A stretch of DNA of 12,884 bases from Actinomycetales bacterium (GCA_012513165.1 JAAZCT010000064.1:1-12884), one strand, 5' to 3'; positions 1-6,470 are shown, counted from the first letter of the stretch. The notes: a model not told the origin generated them from the letters alone. Translations and numbers: made by a program.

Positions 1-605
1 AGCTGTGACCGGGCAAGGCCCCAGAGAGTATCTCCAGGTTTCACGCGGTGGGTCGTGGCTCCGGGTTCGTGGCCGGCGGCAGACAGCGCTTCGGAACTCG
101 AGCGGGGGTCGATCGATTTGGAGTGGTTTGATTCCGACCGGTTTGTCTCTGGGGGAGACGTAGGCAGAGGCGTCGACTCAGGTCGAGAAGCCTCAGGCGC
201 TGAGGGCCGCGCGGCAGATTCCGGTTCGGGCGTCTCTTGTGCCGAGGGTTCGCTGACTGAGTTGCTGTCTGTGCGCGTGTCTGGGGAGTCAGCGCTACGC
301 GGCACCTCGGGTTGAACTTGTGTGGTTGCGGGCCGCTCGGGGAGCGCGAGGCCACTGATCTCACCCACGGCCGACTCGTCGGCATGGGCTGTGGAGCCGA
401 CACCGATTACGAGCCCGGCAACCAAAGCTGCCCGCATCAGCGGCGGTGCGATGACAAGCGCCGCGCGAAGGCTGACTTGCGCCACGATCCAGGTGGCCAA
501 ACACCATAGCGCGAACAGCACGAACACGACGCCTAAAGCAGCCAGCAGGAGTTCGTCCGGGCGAAGGTCGTTCACCGGAACGTACCTGTTCGCGAAGTGG
601 TCCAT
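1..605 (-). CDS. LysM-domain membrane protein, 5' part (runs off the window start)
   Basis: Reading the minus strand from an ATG at 605 gives 201 complete codons with no stop, so the gene continues beyond base 1. Residues 18-42 and about 48-70 are hydrophobic and look like two membrane helices; the second ends in an Ala-His-Ala signal-like stretch. Residues 76-184 are a Pro/Ser/Glu/Thr-rich linker. From His186 the sequence enters a LysM motif (HRVKPGDTLWGLA), a peptidoglycan/chitin-binding fold, which is cut by the window edge. A good ribosome site (AAAGGA) lies 6 nt upstream of the ATG. In actinobacteria, proteins with this layout near tad genes often go on into a bacterial transcriptional activator (BTAD) domain; that part is not visible here. 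Likely role: wall-associated protein beside the pilus locus. LysM identification is firm; the rest of the function is inferred. Confidence 0.88.
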   Translation of the reverse strand, partial: MDHFANRYVPVNDLRPDELLLAALGVVFVLFALWCLATWIVAQVSLRAALVIAPPLMRAALVAGLVIGVGSTAHADESAVGEISGLALPERPATTQVQPEVPRSADSPDTRTDSNSVSEPSAQETPEPESAARPSAPEASRPESTPLPTSPPETNRSESNHSKSIDPRSSSEALSAAGHEPGATTHRVKPGDTLWGLARSQ

Positions 606-613
606 GGATTTCC

Positions 614-648
614 TTTGAGTAGTTTTGACGACGTTTGAGACGTTTTGA
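614..648 (-). repeat. Four TCAAA pentamers phased at exactly 10 bp
   Basis: On the plus strand TTTGA occurs at 614-618, 624-628, 634-638 and 644-648. On the gene strand these are four tandem 10-mers beginning TCAAA. They run from the predicted transcription start to the ribosome site; the last copy is TCAAAGGA and includes the Shine-Dalgarno. Spacing of one helical turn suggests a head-to-tail protein binding array on one face of the DNA. The pattern is seen directly; operator function is inferred. Confidence 0.5.
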
Positions 649-665
649 ATACATACAACGTCGTC
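627..665. promoter_or_regulatory. 9-bp perfect inverted repeat around the LysM -10 box
   Basis: GACGACGTT (627-635) and its exact complement AACGTCGTC (657-665) lie with centres 30 bp apart, about three helical turns. A further GACGTT sits between them at 639-644. The arms bracket the predicted -10 and start site, as expected for a dimeric repressor site. They overlap the TTTGA array, so two binding modes may compete. Confidence 0.4.
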
Positions 666-681
666 GGTGGCGGTTTGTCAA
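653..681 (-). promoter_or_regulatory. Sigma-70-type promoter of the LysM gene
   Basis: The minus strand carries a perfect TTGACA (-35, 676-681), a 17-bp spacer and TTGTAT (-10, 653-658). This predicts a start near 646, about 40 nt before the LysM ATG. The -35 box and spacing are consensus, while the -10 matches only three of six positions. An inverted repeat (627-635/657-665) spans the -10, which suggests regulation. Confidence 0.5.
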
Positions 682-794
682 TCGATTTGGGAAAGCATCT
701 CGTCGAGGCTGTTGCGCGTGGGACGACTGAGACTAGAGTGCTGAATGAGACTGCAATTTCAGTAAAAATCACTAGACGCCCTGCTTTCTACGCG

Positions 795-800
795 TAACGT
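795..800 (+). promoter_or_regulatory. Candidate -10 box for a leaderless transcript of the 807 gene
   Basis: TAACGT fits the actinobacterial TANNNT -10 pattern and ends 6 nt before the ATG at 807. No Shine-Dalgarno precedes that ATG. This spacing is typical of leaderless mRNAs, which are common in actinobacteria. No convincing -35 is seen. Confidence 0.35.
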
Positions 801-806
801 GGCGCC

Positions 807-1301
807 ATGCGATGGGAACGACTATTCGACGAGATAGAGCAGCAAGCCAGTGCTGTGGCGGCTCTCGAGCGAGATGCGCTCGCGGAAGACCTCGCGGCTG
901 AACGCTGGCGTGAAACGTCGTGGCTAGACCTCACGCTCGGTTTCGTGGACCTTGAGGTCGAAGGCGTCGGACACGTGCGTGGCGATGTGCAATCGGTAGG
1001 TGATCTGATCGAACTCGCAGAGGGTCCTCGTACCACGTGGATTGAGCCCACCAGAGTTTTGAGTGCAGTGATTGCCGACAGGCGCCGAGCCGAGCAACGT
1101 GGCGATACCTGGCGTACTCAGGTGTCGATGGCTTTCAGTTCACGGATCCGAATCAGGACCTACGCGGGCGTGGCGCACGAAGGCGTCTTGGTGAAAGTAG
1201 GCGGAGACTTCTTACAGATCGCCGTCGGGCTAAAGCGGCGCGAGATCATTATCCCGCGCTCAAGCATCAGCGTTGTGACGATGTTGGAGCCTGGGCCGTG
1301 A
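807..1301 (+). CDS. Conserved hypothetical protein of actinobacterial tad loci
   Basis: The gene encodes 164 aa starting MRWERLFDEIEQQ. An acidic amphipathic N-terminal helix (residues 1-35) is followed by an alternating, probably beta-rich part (about 40-80). A basic helix (about 85-105) then leads to a C-terminal beta-rich segment with repeated Val/Ile and Arg residues (about 108-160). No signal peptide or membrane helix is present, so it is probably cytoplasmic. I recognise the type from memory as an unnamed protein commonly found beside a small HTH gene in actinobacteria, but no function is known to me. The ATG at 807 lacks a ribosome site and may be read from a leaderless mRNA. Its 3' end overlaps the opposing HTH gene by 35 bp. 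Confidence 0.75.
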   Translation: MRWERLFDEIEQQASAVAALERDALAEDLAAERWRETSWLDLTLGFVDLEVEGVGHVRGDVQSVGDLIELAEGPRTTWIEPTRVLSAVIADRRRAEQRGDTWRTQVSMAFSSRIRIRTYAGVAHEGVLVKVGGDFLQIAVGLKRREIIIPRSSISVVTMLEPGP

Positions 1302-1512
1302 AGTGATCTTCGGCCACAGCAGTTGCCGTGCGATCGTACTGACGCGCAATGTAGTCCTCGAGTTCCTGGGCCTCGATGCGCCAGATTCCCCGACCTCCAA
1401 CTTGGATTCCGCGAAGCTCGCCAGAATGTAAGAGCGCGCGTACTTGACGAACCGTGACGTTGAGCGTTTCGGCTACATCCGGCACTGCAAGGAATCGCTT
1501 TTGTGACGACAT
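1267..1512 (-). CDS. Small excisionase/BldC-type helix-turn-helix DNA-binding protein
   Basis: The gene encodes 81 aa. Residues 7-58 (FLAVPDVAETLNVTVRQVRALLHSG, then ELRGIQVGG-GIWRIEAQELEDYIAR) match the MerR-like HTH_17/excisionase family: a recognition helix, a wing with a Gly-Gly turn, and an LEDYI-type closing helix. The last 20 residues are polar. Such one-domain proteins include BldC, which binds tandem direct repeats head to tail, and phage excisionases. No integrase or attachment site is nearby, so a transcriptional regulator is more likely. The gene is divergent from the SAF gene across a 103-bp spacer that holds a perfect inverted repeat, and it converges with the 807 gene. A stop codon lies four codons upstream of the ATG at 1512, so this start is fixed apart from shorter alternatives. 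Confidence 0.8.
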   Translation of the reverse strand: MSSQKRFLAVPDVAETLNVTVRQVRALLHSGELRGIQVGGRGIWRIEAQELEDYIARQYDRTATAVAEDHFTAQAPTSSQR

Positions 1513-1561
1513 GCGCCCATTGTTTCATGTGTTGCACAAACTGTGGTCAAGCAAACACAGG

Positions 1562-1596
1562 ATCTGTGGAAAAAGGGCCGACAAAGTTCCACAGAT
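1562..1596. promoter_or_regulatory. Perfect 10-bp inverted repeat in the HTH/SAF divergent spacer
   Basis: ATCTGTGGAA (1562-1571) and TTCCACAGAT (1587-1596) are exact complements separated by 15 nt, ending 20 bp before the SAF start. A third half-site, CTGTGG, lies at 1541-1546. The left arm extends to TGTGGAAAA, whose complement TTTTCCACA recurs upstream of tadA (7591-7599). It could be an operator for the divergent pair or a 5'-leader hairpin. Confidence 0.5.
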
Positions 1597-1615
1597 GGTT
1601 CAAGATAGCCAAATA

Positions 1616-2239
1616 ATGATGAACGAATCCGAAAAAGAAACCCGAAAAGCCAGTCGAATTCAGCATAATCCGTGGCGTGACCGCCGAGTGTTGCTGGGTG
1701 TTGCTGTGGTCCTTAGTTCCGCAGTGGCCGGCGGCCTACTCTGGGTGACCACAACCTCATCCGACACGTATTGGGCTGTCAGCCATGACGTCAAGGCCGG
1801 CCAAAAGGTCTCGGACACGAGCTTTCGGCAGGTGGAACTTACCGTGCCCCAAAGCGTGCGAGGAACCATCGTTTCCACATCGAGCCCACGCCCGCGCGGT
1901 GTCTGGCGGCACGATCTGGCGGCAGGCAGTGTGGTTCCCGCAACGGCGGTTCAGGCCAACCTTCACGACGGGCAAAAACTCCCGTTGCGGGTGGCCACGG
2001 GTTCCTTGCCTTCACAACTGGCCCCGGGATCTGTGGTCAATATTTGGGTGGGATCCACAATGGAAGGACGATCGAACAGTGCACGTCGTGTGTTGACCGA
2101 CGTGAAAGTCGTACACGTCAGCCGAGACGTCGGCGCAGCAGAACGGACGGTCCTGGTCGACGTGGGCGATTCGGGGCCAACTCCAGAAGTCGTTGCCGCG
2201 GTCGCAGAGCTGCCCGTGACGGTGGTGCAAGTTCGATGA
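1616..2239 (+). CDS. SAF-domain membrane protein (CpaB/RcpC-like), Tad pilus locus
   Basis: The gene encodes 207 aa. After a charged N-terminus (residues 1-23) there is one membrane helix (about 24-45). The outside-facing part starts with the SAF pattern: residues about 50-105 contain AVSHDVKAGQKVSDTSFRQVEL and then the DLAAGSVVPATAVQ segment. A beta-rich tail runs to the end. SAF domains of the CpaB/RcpC kind assist Tad/Flp pilus assembly. In organisms without an outer membrane the short version probably sits in the wall side of the membrane. The reading frame is open to 1454, but that part lies antisense to the HTH gene and reads as non-protein. ATGs at 1616 and 1619 are both possible, and neither has a clear ribosome site. 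The stop overlaps the next start as ATGA, so translation with the CpaE-like gene is probably coupled. Confidence 0.8.
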   Translation: MMNESEKETRKASRIQHNPWRDRRVLLGVAVVLSSAVAGGLLWVTTTSSDTYWAVSHDVKAGQKVSDTSFRQVELTVPQSVRGTIVSTSSPRPRGVWRHDLAAGSVVPATAVQANLHDGQKLPLRVATGSLPSQLAPGSVVNIWVGSTMEGRSNSARRVLTDVKVVHVSRDVGAAERTVLVDVGDSGPTPEVVAAVAELPVTVVQVR

Positions 2240-3432
2240 GCACCTCGCAACGCGTTTTCGTTCTAGCCGGGGGAGCGGACTGGGAAGGGCAACTGCTGAC
2301 GCACATCGACGTGTTGCCTCACGTGAGACTAGTGAGACGTTGCATCGATGTGGCCGACTTGATTGCCGCGAGCACCACGGATCATGCGGACGTTGCGCTG
2401 GTCGACCCCGCGGTGCCTGGCCTTGATCTCGAAGTCGTCGGGCGACTTGCTCGGCAAGGAATCGACCTGTGGGCCGTGGGCCACGGCGGTGACCAACTCG
2501 GTATCGAATACTCGATCCCACCAGACGAACTGCATTCGATCGGCGAGCGCCTACGCGAGAGTGCGGAGACTGGAAACAACCAAAACGACTCCTTCGTGCC
2601 GCGAGCCAACGAACCACAGGGAACGCTCAACAGTTCCACACTCCGAGGTGCAGTGACAGCAGTCTGGGGTCCAACGGGCGCGCCCGGTCGGAGCACGGTG
2701 GCCTTGGCCGTCGCGGCCGTTCTGGCTCGCCGAGGCGAATCGACCTTGCTGATTGACGCCGATTGCAGAGGCGCATCGATCGCTCAGATGCTGGCGATCT
2801 TAGACGACGTGAGCGGCATCATGGCCGCTTGCCGAGACGTCAATCTCGGACGCGATCGCCGGATTGACGAACACCTGTTGAGCGTGATGCCACATCTGGA
2901 TGTCTTGACCGGAATCCCGAGAGCAGATCTGTGGCATCACATTCGGCCAGCCGCCTTGAAGCGCGTAGTGGAACAAGCCCGCAACTCGCACCAGCACATC
3001 GTGATCGACTGCGGTTTCGACCTCGAGCTTGAAGAACCGGTGACTCCCGCAATCGGAGACATCGCGCGGGTCCTGCTCGAAGACGCCGACCGAACGGTGG
3101 TGGTGGGCCGACCAGACCCAGTTGGCATCACCCGATTGTTGCGAGCAACCGACAGCATCGCCGACATCGTGCCCGAGATGCTGCTCGTCATGAACGGGAT
3201 CCGGCCAAGCACGCCGTGGGACGAAAGCCAATTGGCAGACATGGTCTTCCACGTTGCAGGAGCGCGCCCAGCGGTGTTCTTGCCGTTCGATGCCGAGGTG
3301 TGCGATCGGGCCCTACTTAAGGGAGAACCTGTCACGGAAGTCGCAAGCGATTCGGCTCTTTCTCGTGAGCTTGAGCGCCTCGGCGACATGATTAGCAGCA
3401 CACTCGAGCCAGTGGTCACTTCTCGCTTGTGA
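2236..3432 (+). CDS. CpaE/TadZ-like MinD-family ATPase of the Tad pilus
   Basis: The gene encodes 398 aa. Residues 5-105 form an N-terminal domain resembling the degenerate receiver domain of CpaE/TadZ (VALVDPAVPG at 53-62). About 110-135 is a polar linker. The ParA/MinD-type ATPase domain follows: P-loop GPTGAPGRST (145-154), then LLIDAD (171-176), and later IVIDCG. CpaE/TadZ proteins place the Tad machinery at its cell site. The P-loop carries Arg152 where the invariant Walker-A lysine is expected, a change I associate with actinobacterial CpaE-like proteins, so ATP hydrolysis may be weak or lost. The ATG at 2236 overlaps the SAF stop by 4 nt, which decides the start; an in-frame ATG at 2044 lies inside the SAF gene and is rejected. 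Confidence 0.8.
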   Translation: MSTSQRVFVLAGGADWEGQLLTHIDVLPHVRLVRRCIDVADLIAASTTDHADVALVDPAVPGLDLEVVGRLARQGIDLWAVGHGGDQLGIEYSIPPDELHSIGERLRESAETGNNQNDSFVPRANEPQGTLNSSTLRGAVTAVWGPTGAPGRSTVALAVAAVLARRGESTLLIDADCRGASIAQMLAILDDVSGIMAACRDVNLGRDRRIDEHLLSVMPHLDVLTGIPRADLWHHIRPAALKRVVEQARNSHQHIVIDCGFDLELEEPVTPAIGDIARVLLEDADRTVVVGRPDPVGITRLLRATDSIADIVPEMLLVMNGIRPSTPWDESQLADMVFHVAGARPAVFLPFDAEVCDRALLKGEPVTEVASDSALSRELERLGDMISSTLEPVVTSRL

Positions 3433-3456
3433 AACCGTGGTAGTTTCGGCAATAAT
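3427..3456 (+). promoter_or_regulatory. Candidate promoter of the WS/DGAT gene
   Basis: TTGTGA (3427-3432), an 18-bp spacer and AATAAT (3451-3456) lie across the stop codon of the CpaE-like gene. A start near 3463 would leave a leader of about 29 nt with a good AGGAG ribosome site at 3483-3487. The match is moderate, but it supports an independent transcript for the acyltransferase. Confidence 0.35.
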
Positions 3457-3491
3457 CGTCCGATTCGTTTCGTTGAAAGTTCAGGAGCATC

Positions 3492-4898
3492 ATGCAGTAT
3501 TTGACCTCGTTGGATGCCTTGTTCCTCCATCGTGACGAGCCTGAAACCCCGCGCCATATTGCGTCACTGGCGATCCTCGATCCGGGCGAGACTCCGCTCG
3601 ATTACGACTCGCTGATCAAGGTCATCAATGACCGCATCGACTTGGTTCCGCGATACCGCCAGATCCCTCGCAAAGTGCCAGGCGGCTTGGGCCTGCCGGT
3701 GTGGACCGACGACGACCACTTCGATATGAGCTTGCACGTGCGTCGTTCCGCGTTGCCTAAGCCCGGCACTCGCGAGGCACTGAACGACCTCGTGAGCCGT
3801 CTCATCGCTCGGCCGCTGGATCACGATCGCCCGTTGTGGGAGTTGTATCTGATCGAGGGGCTCGAAGGCGGCCAGAACGCTTTGCTTTTCAAATCGCACC
3901 AGGCGCTGGTGGACGGATCGCATACGGTCGATTTGGCTCAGGTGCTTCTGGAAGAGACAACTCGTGCCCGCGATATCCCGCATGACGAATGGGCTCCGAG
4001 GCCCAAGCCCAGTTCGCTTGGCGTACTGACTGATTCTGTGGTATCCCACGTCAAGAATCCCAAAGAGTTCTTAGCGGCCGGCGAGTTTCAACTCGAGCGG
4101 CTCACCACGAAAGTCCAGAGCCTCAGCACCGACGCGACCCAACACGGACCGCTCTCTGCGCACCTGTCGCGCAACCGTCGGTTCACCACCGTCCAGGTGC
4201 CGTTGGAACAACTGCGGTTGGTTCGCGGCGAACACGAGGGCACGGTCAACGACGTGATCCTGGCTGCGATCGCGGGCGGATTGCGCGGCTGGATGCTGAC
4301 GCGGGCGGAACCGGTGACTGCCAAGACCAGCTTCAAAGCCATGGTGCCGATGTCAGTCACTCGAGACTCAGACAACAACGGCGGCTTGCCCACGTCTTTG
4401 GGTCCGAAGGTTCGCGGCATGCTTCTGACACTGCCTGTAGGTGAAGCAAACGCAGTAGTGCGGCTCCATCAGGTGTCCTATGCGCTGAAGGGCCACCGCG
4501 AGACGGGCTCTGCGGTCGCCGCAAACAAACTGGCGGAACTGCCGGGGTTTGCCACATCCACGTTCCATGCGGTGGGCGCTCGCGTCGCGGCGGCTCAAGT
4601 GCATCGCGGGTTCCAGGTCGTCATCACGAACGTTCCGGGCCCCCAAGAGCCGGTGTATATGGCGGGTCAACGAGTCGCTGAGGTGTACCCGGCGATTCCG
4701 TTGACTGGTCGTCGCCCACTCTCGATTGGTGTTACCTCGTACAACGGTTCGGTCTATTTCGGCATCGTGGCCGATCGGGAAGCGGTGCCAGATGTTGAAG
4801 TGCTGGCACAGTGCATCACGGAGGCCATCGAGGAGTTAGTCGATACGGTAGGCCGGAAAAAGTCTCGGGCACCTCGTGGAAAGAAGCCAACGAAATGA
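3492..4898 (+). CDS. WS/DGAT-family O-acyltransferase (wax ester/triacylglycerol synthase type)
   Basis: The gene encodes 468 aa, the usual length for the family. The N-terminus MQYLTSLDALFL is typical of WS/DGAT proteins. Further signatures are PRYRQIPRKVPGGLGLPVW (53-71), RPLWELYLIEGL (113-124) and the ND motif at Asn253-Asp254 (TVNDVILAAIAGGLR). A C-terminal region contains VITNVPGPQEPVYMAG and IGVTSYNGSVYFGI. The family moves an acyl group from acyl-CoA to diacylglycerol or a fatty alcohol at the membrane face. The catalytic HHxxxDG motif reads His136-Gln137-Ala-Leu-Val-Asp141-Gly142, so the second, catalytic histidine is replaced by glutamine. The protein may have altered activity. The ATG has an AGGAG site 4 nt upstream, and the stop overlaps the next start (ATGA). 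Confidence 0.93.
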   Translation: MQYLTSLDALFLHRDEPETPRHIASLAILDPGETPLDYDSLIKVINDRIDLVPRYRQIPRKVPGGLGLPVWTDDDHFDMSLHVRRSALPKPGTREALNDLVSRLIARPLDHDRPLWELYLIEGLEGGQNALLFKSHQALVDGSHTVDLAQVLLEETTRARDIPHDEWAPRPKPSSLGVLTDSVVSHVKNPKEFLAAGEFQLERLTTKVQSLSTDATQHGPLSAHLSRNRRFTTVQVPLEQLRLVRGEHEGTVNDVILAAIAGGLRGWMLTRAEPVTAKTSFKAMVPMSVTRDSDNNGGLPTSLGPKVRGMLLTLPVGEANAVVRLHQVSYALKGHRETGSAVAANKLAELPGFATSTFHAVGARVAAAQVHRGFQVVITNVPGPQEPVYMAGQRVAEVYPAIPLTGRRPLSIGVTSYNGSVYFGIVADREAVPDVEVLAQCITEAIEELVDTVGRKKSRAPRGKKPTK

Positions 4899-5200
4899 CC
4901 AGAGTTTACGCGTCGGCAGGGCTCGACGATCTCATGCGCTTGGCCGCGGGCGAGTCCGTCGTCCTGGAGACAAATCAAGCAGAGTCAGAAGACGAAGAAC
5001 ACGAGTTCGAGGCACTTCTGGCGGCCCAAGAGCGCGGTCCGGTCGTGGTGACGGCCGAGATCACCTCGAGCGATAACTCGATGAAACTCGAAGACGTCGA
5101 ATCGCTCCACCTCGACACGGACGATAGCGGCGAGCTCTCGTGGTTTGCTCGCCAGGAGTTGATCCACGTGATTGAGATTCTCAAGAGCGAAGAGTACTAG
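4895..5200 (+). CDS. Small acidic DUF6912-like protein
   Basis: The gene encodes 101 aa starting at the ATG that overlaps the WS/DGAT stop (ATGA). The N-terminus MTRVYASAGLDDLMRL, the acidic middle (ESEDEEHEFEALLAA, about 34-48), a VVVTAEI strand and the end GELSWFARQELIHVI resemble the actinobacterial DUF6912 family (MRVY... start, acidic DEEELEY-like stretch, LLWYxxQEL-like end). This comparison is from memory. No membrane segment or catalytic motif is visible, so it is probably cytosolic and strongly acidic. Function is unknown. Translational coupling suggests it is made together with the acyltransferase. The frame is open upstream to 4811, but that part lies within the acyltransferase gene. 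Confidence 0.7.
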   Translation: MTRVYASAGLDDLMRLAAGESVVLETNQAESEDEEHEFEALLAAQERGPVVVTAEITSSDNSMKLEDVESLHLDTDDSGELSWFARQELIHVIEILKSEEY

Positions 5201-5222
5201 GTTTCCTCGCTGGGTGCAAAGC

Positions 5223-5265
5223 GAATCCCCGCCAGCGTCGGATATTTTCCGGCTGGCGGGGATTC
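5223..5265. terminator. Strong hairpin terminator between convergent genes
   Basis: A perfect 14-bp G+C-rich stem is formed by 5223-5236 and 5252-5265 (GAATCCCCGCCAGC and its complement) with a 15-nt loop. It is followed by ACTTTT on the plus strand. It lies 22 bp after the DUF6912-like stop and 32 bp beyond the DUF2505 stop on the other strand, so it can serve both transcripts. The T-tract is short, especially on the minus strand. A weaker GGGCC/GGCCC stem (5272-5288) follows. Confidence 0.75.
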
Positions 5266-5297
5266 ACTTTTGGGCCGGCTGTTGGCCCGGTTTGCGC

Positions 5298-5780
5298 TCA
5301 GAGTTTGGTGCTGCCCAATTCGACGTCTTTGTCGAGCGAAGCGGAAATAGCCTTGGCAATTTCGGGCTCGATCTTGCGGCCGATCAGGGGGATGGCAACC
5401 TTGATGTCTCCATTAACAGCCAGGACCGACGAGCCATTCGAAGCGCTGAGGGTCGAGGTGCCCTTCATCTGTGCTGGTTGGCCGACGATGTCGACGAAGA
5501 TTTGTGCAGTGCGAACGCCCGAGCCGTCGTCCGGTGCCCACTTTTCGACCTGGATGACCTTGACGTATTCGCCCGTGAGGCGCTTGACGAAGTCAGGGAG
5601 GTCGTTGCGTTCTTTGCGTTCGATCCGGATCACGGTGGTGCCATCTTCGTCTGTGACGTCGACCGAGTATTCAGGACTGTCTTGGTACACGCAGCATTCT
5701 TCGCGGAACTCTTTGCTGGTGACGAGGTCAAATACCTGCTGAACATCAGCAGGGTAGTCGTAGCTTTTGTTGATCTTCAT
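5298..5780 (-). CDS. DUF2505 family protein (SRPBCC/START-like fold)
   Basis: The gene encodes 160 aa. The pattern MKINKSYDYPADVQQVFDLVTSKEFREECC at the start, alternating beta strands with IRIERKERNDLPDFVKRLTG in the middle, and the closing helix IGRKIEPEIAKAISASLDKDVEL match DUF2505. This is an actinobacterial family with the SRPBCC lipid/ligand-binding fold. No signal peptide or membrane helix is seen. The ligand is unknown. The start has a GGAG site 9 nt upstream. It lies 42 nt downstream of the PspA-like gene on the same strand, so the two probably share a transcript that ends at the hairpin near 5223-5265. Confidence 0.85.
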   Translation of the reverse strand: MKINKSYDYPADVQQVFDLVTSKEFREECCVYQDSPEYSVDVTDEDGTTVIRIERKERNDLPDFVKRLTGEYVKVIQVEKWAPDDGSGVRTAQIFVDIVGQPAQMKGTSTLSASNGSSVLAVNGDIKVAIPLIGRKIEPEIAKAISASLDKDVELGSTKL

Positions 5781-5822
5781 CCGTGTTTCTCCTTGATTGT
5801 GTGTACTGCCAAAGAAAGCGTG

Positions 5823-6425
5823 TTATCCCATGGTGCTCCGAATGCTGTGCACTCGTTCGCGAAATCGAGAAAGTTCTGCCGTTGGATCGAACACATTGAT
5901 GCTAGTGGCACGGGCGGGGGAGTTGTCGGATGACGTGGCGTGTGAAACCGCTGAGATCTCTGTGGCGCGTTCTTTGAGATTGCCCAGACGTTCTTTCAAA
6001 ACAGCAAGGGTCGTTTTGAGTTCTTTGACTCGCTCAGATTGAGCGGCGATATGTGAGGCAGACTGTCTGGCCCAGGCCTGGAAACTGGCTTGTTTCCCGG
6101 TGGCGTATGTGGCAAGCGCGGTCAACTGGTGGGCGTGAAGGGTCTCGCTTTCGGCCGCAGCTTCGTGCGCAAGCATCCGAGTGGTTTTGACTTCGTGTTC
6201 CCATTCGATGGCAGCGGCGACGTCTTCGGCGTGATCCGCTTCGGCCAGGCGCAGCTTTCCAATCTTCGTGACCACGAGTTGCTCACCCACGTCGATAATG
6301 TGCGCATAGGCCTCAACGAGTTCACTTATGCACTGTTCTGGATCGCTCGCGGCATCGAGAATTGCGTCTAGGTTTGCCATCGAAAGTTGCACCATGCGCC
6401 CGTGCACTGTTTGCTTCTGAACCAT
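5823..6425 (-). CDS. PspA/IM30-like coiled-coil protein
   Basis: The gene encodes 200 aa from the ATG at 6425. Residues 15-40 (SMANLDAILDAASDPEQCISELVEAY) resemble the first helices of PspA/IM30/Vipp1 (NxxLDxAxDPExxi). Residues about 45-155 are a long Ala/Glu/Lys/Leu-rich helical hairpin. After a polar linker, DPTAELSRFRERVHSI (180-195) resembles the final PspA helix. PspA proteins polymerise on damaged membranes under envelope stress. An upstream in-frame ATG at 6437 (4 residues longer) is disfavoured because the GGGAGG ribosome site (6430-6435) lies within those extra codons. That site is 4 nt from the chosen ATG. The assignment rests on pattern rather than strong identity; a generic coiled-coil protein is the alternative. 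The gene precedes DUF2505 in a likely two-gene unit. Confidence 0.7.
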   Translation of the reverse strand: MVQKQTVHGRMVQLSMANLDAILDAASDPEQCISELVEAYAHIIDVGEQLVVTKIGKLRLAEADHAEDVAAAIEWEHEVKTTRMLAHEAAAESETLHAHQLTALATYATGKQASFQAWARQSASHIAAQSERVKELKTTLAVLKERLGNLKERATEISAVSHATSSDNSPARATSINVFDPTAELSRFRERVHSIRSTMG

Positions 6426-6470
6426 GATTCCTCCCATGCCAGATTGGGGCCGTGTGTGGTGTTGCGCCGT

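Noticed and set aside
1267..1512. Phage or element excisionase
   Set aside because: No integrase, attachment repeats or other mobile genes are present, and the position beside tad genes fits a regulator.
1160..1537. 125-aa open frame on the minus strand
   Set aside because: It overlaps the HTH gene in another frame, and its composition is not protein-like. The HTH frame has a clear domain.
1454..1615. 54-codon N-terminal extension of the SAF protein
   Set aside because: It is antisense to the HTH coding start and includes the regulatory spacer. The charged start plus membrane helix from 1616 is the usual form.
2044..2235. Upstream extension of the CpaE-like protein
   Set aside because: It lies out of frame inside the SAF gene and is Arg-rich shadow sequence. 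The ATGA overlap at 2236 marks the true start.
5172..5933. 253-aa open frame on the plus strand
   Set aside because: It lies antisense across the DUF2505 gene and the 3' end of the PspA-like gene, which have family matches and ribosome sites. Its sequence looks like a shadow translation.
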